Assembly: GCA_030040515.1 (NCBI GenBank)
Contig: JASHTO010000649.1
Coordinates: 1-7,282, forward strand
Source: Terriglobia bacterium
GTDB lineage: Bacteria; Acidobacteriota; Terriglobia; UBA7540
Direction: 5' to 3'
Length of the DNA: 7,282 nt
The translations under genes were made by a program, and so were the position numbers. Of the stretch, positions 5,957-7,282 are shown in pieces. How positions within the stretch are numbered: position 1 is the first letter of the stretch; every line of letters begins with the position of its first letter. Below the pieces are notes generated by a model. It searched no databases. It was not told the DNA's origin and was given only the letters and a program-made list of their open reading frames with translations.

Positions 5957-6874
5957 CTACTGCGGGCTCACCTCACTGAGGGAAACTCCTGTCAGCAAAC
6001 GATATGCTTCTCGGTACTTCTCCGCGGTTTTCTCCACCACTTCAGCAGGCAAGGGTGGCGGAGGAGGCTGCTTATTCCAGTGCAGGGACTCCAGGTAGTC
6101 GCGAACGAACTGCTTGTCAAACGAAGGTTGCGATTTTCCGGCCGCGTACTCGCTGGCCGGCCAGAATCGTGACGAATCGGGGGTCAGCACCTCGTCGATC
6201 AGGATCGGCTCATTGTCCTTCCATCCCCACTCAAACTTGGTGTCCGCAATAATGATGCCCCGGCTCGCCGCGAACTCCCGGCCTTTGCGGTAAAGGTCCA
6301 GGCTCATGTCGCGCAGAGTTGCCGCCGCGTCTTTTCCGATGCGTTCCACCATTCCTTCCCAGGTGATGTTTTCGTCGTGGCCAGTCTGCGCCTTGGTGGC
6401 CGGCGTAAAGATGGGATCCTCCAGGCGCGAGGCTTCCTGCAAGCCGGCGGGGAGCTTGATACCGCAGACGCTTCCCGTGGCTTGATAGTCCTTCCAGCCC
6501 GAGCCCACCAGGTATCCCCGCACCACACATTCAATCGGGAAAGGCTTGGTCTTGTGAACCAGCATCGAGCGCCCTTGCAGTTGGTCGGCGAAGGCGCGCA
6601 GTTGCTGGGGATATTCGGCCACCCGCGCGGTAATGAAATGATGGCGAATCTCACCCTTCACGCGGTTGAACCAGAAGCAGGAAAGCTGCGTGAGCACCCG
6701 GCCTTTGTCCGGAATGCCTTCGTTCATTACCACGTCAAACGCCGAAAGGCGGTCGGTGGCGACGATCAGCAGTTTATTGCCCAAATCGTAGACGTCCCGC
6801 ACCTTTCCGCGTGAAAAAAGCTGGACGCCGGTCAGGTTGGATTGAAGAAGAACACTTTGTCGAGTGGAAATCAT
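5957..6874 (-). CDS. purC: Phosphoribosylaminoimidazole-succinocarboxamide synthase (SAICAR synthetase)
   Basis: PurC joins CAIR and aspartate using ATP to form SAICAR, a late step in making IMP, in the cytoplasm. The 305-residue protein is of the long form (close to yeast Ade1, about 306) and not the 237-residue E. coli form. Motifs: GKVRDVYD (23-30) and ATDRLSAFDV (39-48) of the ATP-binding N-terminal lobe; the first family signature FPIECVVRGYLVGSGWKDY (112-130); PIFTPATKAQTGHDENI (154-170); the second signature IADTKFEWG (209-217); and LIDEVLTPDSSRFWP (225-239). A proline run, QPPPPPLP, is at 269-276. The frame extends upstream to a TTG at 6925, but that TTG is the first three bases of a TTGACA -35 box, so the ATG at 6874 is the start. 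Ribosome-site strength is poor and the predicted leader is short (about 15-20 nt). First gene of the purC-cvpA-fis group; smc lies upstream. Confidence 0.96.
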   Translation of the reverse strand: MISTRQSVLLQSNLTGVQLFSRGKVRDVYDLGNKLLIVATDRLSAFDVVMNEGIPDKGRVLTQLSCFWFNRVKGEIRHHFITARVAEYPQQLRAFADQLQGRSMLVHKTKPFPIECVVRGYLVGSGWKDYQATGSVCGIKLPAGLQEASRLEDPIFTPATKAQTGHDENITWEGMVERIGKDAAATLRDMSLDLYRKGREFAASRGIIIADTKFEWGWKDNEPILIDEVLTPDSSRFWPASEYAAGKSQPSFDKQFVRDYLESLHWNKQPPPPPLPAEVVEKTAEKYREAYRLLTGVSLSEVSPQ

Positions 6875-6897
6875 AGATGTTGGCTCAGAGGAGGGAT

Positions 6898-6925
6898 ATT
6901 CTAAAGCAATGCGGAACGATGTCAA
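6898..6925 (-). promoter_or_regulatory. Sigma70-type promoter of purC
   Basis: Minus strand: TTGACA (6925-6920), a perfect -35 consensus, then 16 bp, then TAGAAT (6903-6898), one mismatch from TATAAT. Transcription would begin near 6891, about 17 nt before the purC ATG. It is the strongest promoter-like element in the window and would serve purC, cvpA and the Fis-like gene. Confidence 0.75.
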
Positions 6926-6938
6926 CCAAAAAAGGGCG

Positions 6939-6952
6939 AGGAAAATTTTCCT
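6939..6952. promoter_or_regulatory. 14-bp perfect palindrome upstream of the purC promoter, candidate operator
   Basis: AGGAAAATTTTCCT is identical to its reverse complement. Its centre is about 20 bp upstream of the purC -35 box, or about 55 bp before the predicted transcription start, and a run of six T on the minus strand lies between them. The position suits an activator site or an UP-element-like A/T-rich contact. No known regulator is assigned. Confidence 0.45.
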
Positions 6953-6970
6953 GCGGACTACTTCCTGCGG
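6948..6970 (+). repeat. Direct repeat TTCCTGCGG x2
   Basis: TTCCTGCGG occurs at 6948-6956 and 6962-6970, a 14-bp period. The first copy overlaps the right half of the palindrome at 6939-6952. The two could form a compound binding site upstream of purC. Confidence 0.4.
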
Positions 6971-7013
6971 GGTAGGAGCAAACTAGCCGCACAATATTTG
7001 GAGTTGGTCACAC

Positions 7014-7028
7014 CCGCATGAAATGCGG
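7014..7028 (-). other. Small hairpin downstream of smc
   Basis: CCGCAT and ATGCGG form a 6-bp stem with a 3-nt loop (plus-strand GAA), 45 bp after the smc stop codon. An alternative pairing, CCCGCA at 7013-7018 with TGCGGG at 7030-7035, overlaps it. There is no U-run after either, so a terminator call is not supported; it may protect the 3' end of the smc message. Confidence 0.3.
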
Positions 7029-7072
7029 CTGCGGGCAAGGTGGGAAAAAATCACCCATCCAGCGCCGAGCGC

Positions 7073-7282
7073 TCAGGCCACGGCGCCGACGGGCTCCGGA
7101 ACCAGCGCTTCAAAGCGCACGGAAACCAGTTTTGAGACGCCCGGCTCCTCCATGGTGACGCCGTACATGACTTTGGCAATCTCCATGGTGCGCTTGTTGT
7201 GCGTGATCAGAATGAACTGCGTGTGGAGGCTCATGTGCTGAATCATGCGCGTGAACCGCTCGATGTTCGTTTCGTCCAGCGG
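7073..7282 (-). CDS. smc: Chromosome segregation protein SMC, C-terminal end (N-terminus outside window)
   Basis: The last 69 residues of an SMC ATPase, which organises and segregates the chromosome as a dimer with ScpA and ScpB. The frame is open from the right edge to a TGA at 7073-7075. It begins with PLDETNIERF, the D-loop region just after the Walker B aspartates (which lie outside the window), and continues with QFILITHNKRTME, carrying the H-loop histidine (H28), and the family-typical tail VMYGVTMEEPGVSKLVSVRFE. The protein ends soon after with a short non-conserved tail. These motifs are highly specific for bacterial SMC and argue against RecN or RecF. It is upstream of purC in the same direction; the 147-bp gap to the purC -35 box and the strong purC promoter suggest separate transcription. 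Confidence 0.95.
   Translation of the reverse strand, partial: PLDETNIERFTRMIQHMSLHTQFILITHNKRTMEIAKVMYGVTMEEPGVSKLVSVRFEALVPEPVGAVA

Noticed and set aside
7036..7072. Intrinsic terminator right after smc
   Set aside because: AGCGC and GCGCT form only a 5-bp stem overlapping the stop region, and the T-run comes about 10 nt later; too weak to call.

Overview
The window looks like an ordinary chromosomal stretch of a GC-rich Gram-negative bacterium. Acidobacteriota (Terriglobia-like) is my best guess. That rests on the style of the proteins: a secreted TPR protein with an OB-fold-like tail, a small stand-alone Fis-type regulator next to cvpA, a yeast-like long-form PurC, and a Pro/Ala-rich lipoprotein. 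It is an inference; no rRNA or other decisive marker is present. I see no mobile element, CRISPR array, tRNA or rRNA.

Layout from left to right. On the minus strand, four genes run towards base 1: a repeat-containing alpha-helical protein (3240->2425), a polytopic membrane protein (2393->1299), a Pro-rich lipoprotein (1162->593) and a short-chain dehydrogenase cut by the left edge (446->1). The first two are only 31 bp apart and are probably co-transcribed; the later gaps of 136 and 146 bp leave room for separate promoters. A 386-bp divergent intergenic region (3241-3626) separates this cluster from a plus-strand gene for a secreted TPR protein (3627->4967). That gene converges on a second minus-strand block: the 3' end of smc (7282->7073), purC (6874->5957), cvpA (5939->5388) and a small Fis-family HTH regulator (5348->5121).

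How the genes may work together. The purC-cvpA-fis block has short gaps (17 and 39 bp) and a clear sigma70-type promoter before purC (TTGACA, 16 bp, TAGAAT), so one transcript is likely. PurC makes SAICAR in purine synthesis, CvpA is an inner-membrane protein, and the Fis-like protein probably binds DNA. The left cluster reads as envelope or unknown-function genes; the SDR at its end is a generic oxidoreductase.

Main corrections and observations. The longest possible purC reading frame starts at a TTG that is really the -35 box, so the ATG at 6874 is the true start. The longest frame of the Fis-like gene also begins at a TTG without a ribosome site; the GTG at 5348 has a good one. A 14-bp perfect palindrome and a 9-bp direct repeat lie just upstream of the purC promoter. 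The helical protein contains an ungapped internal duplication at an offset of 127 residues. I found no convincing evidence of a wholly new biological system.
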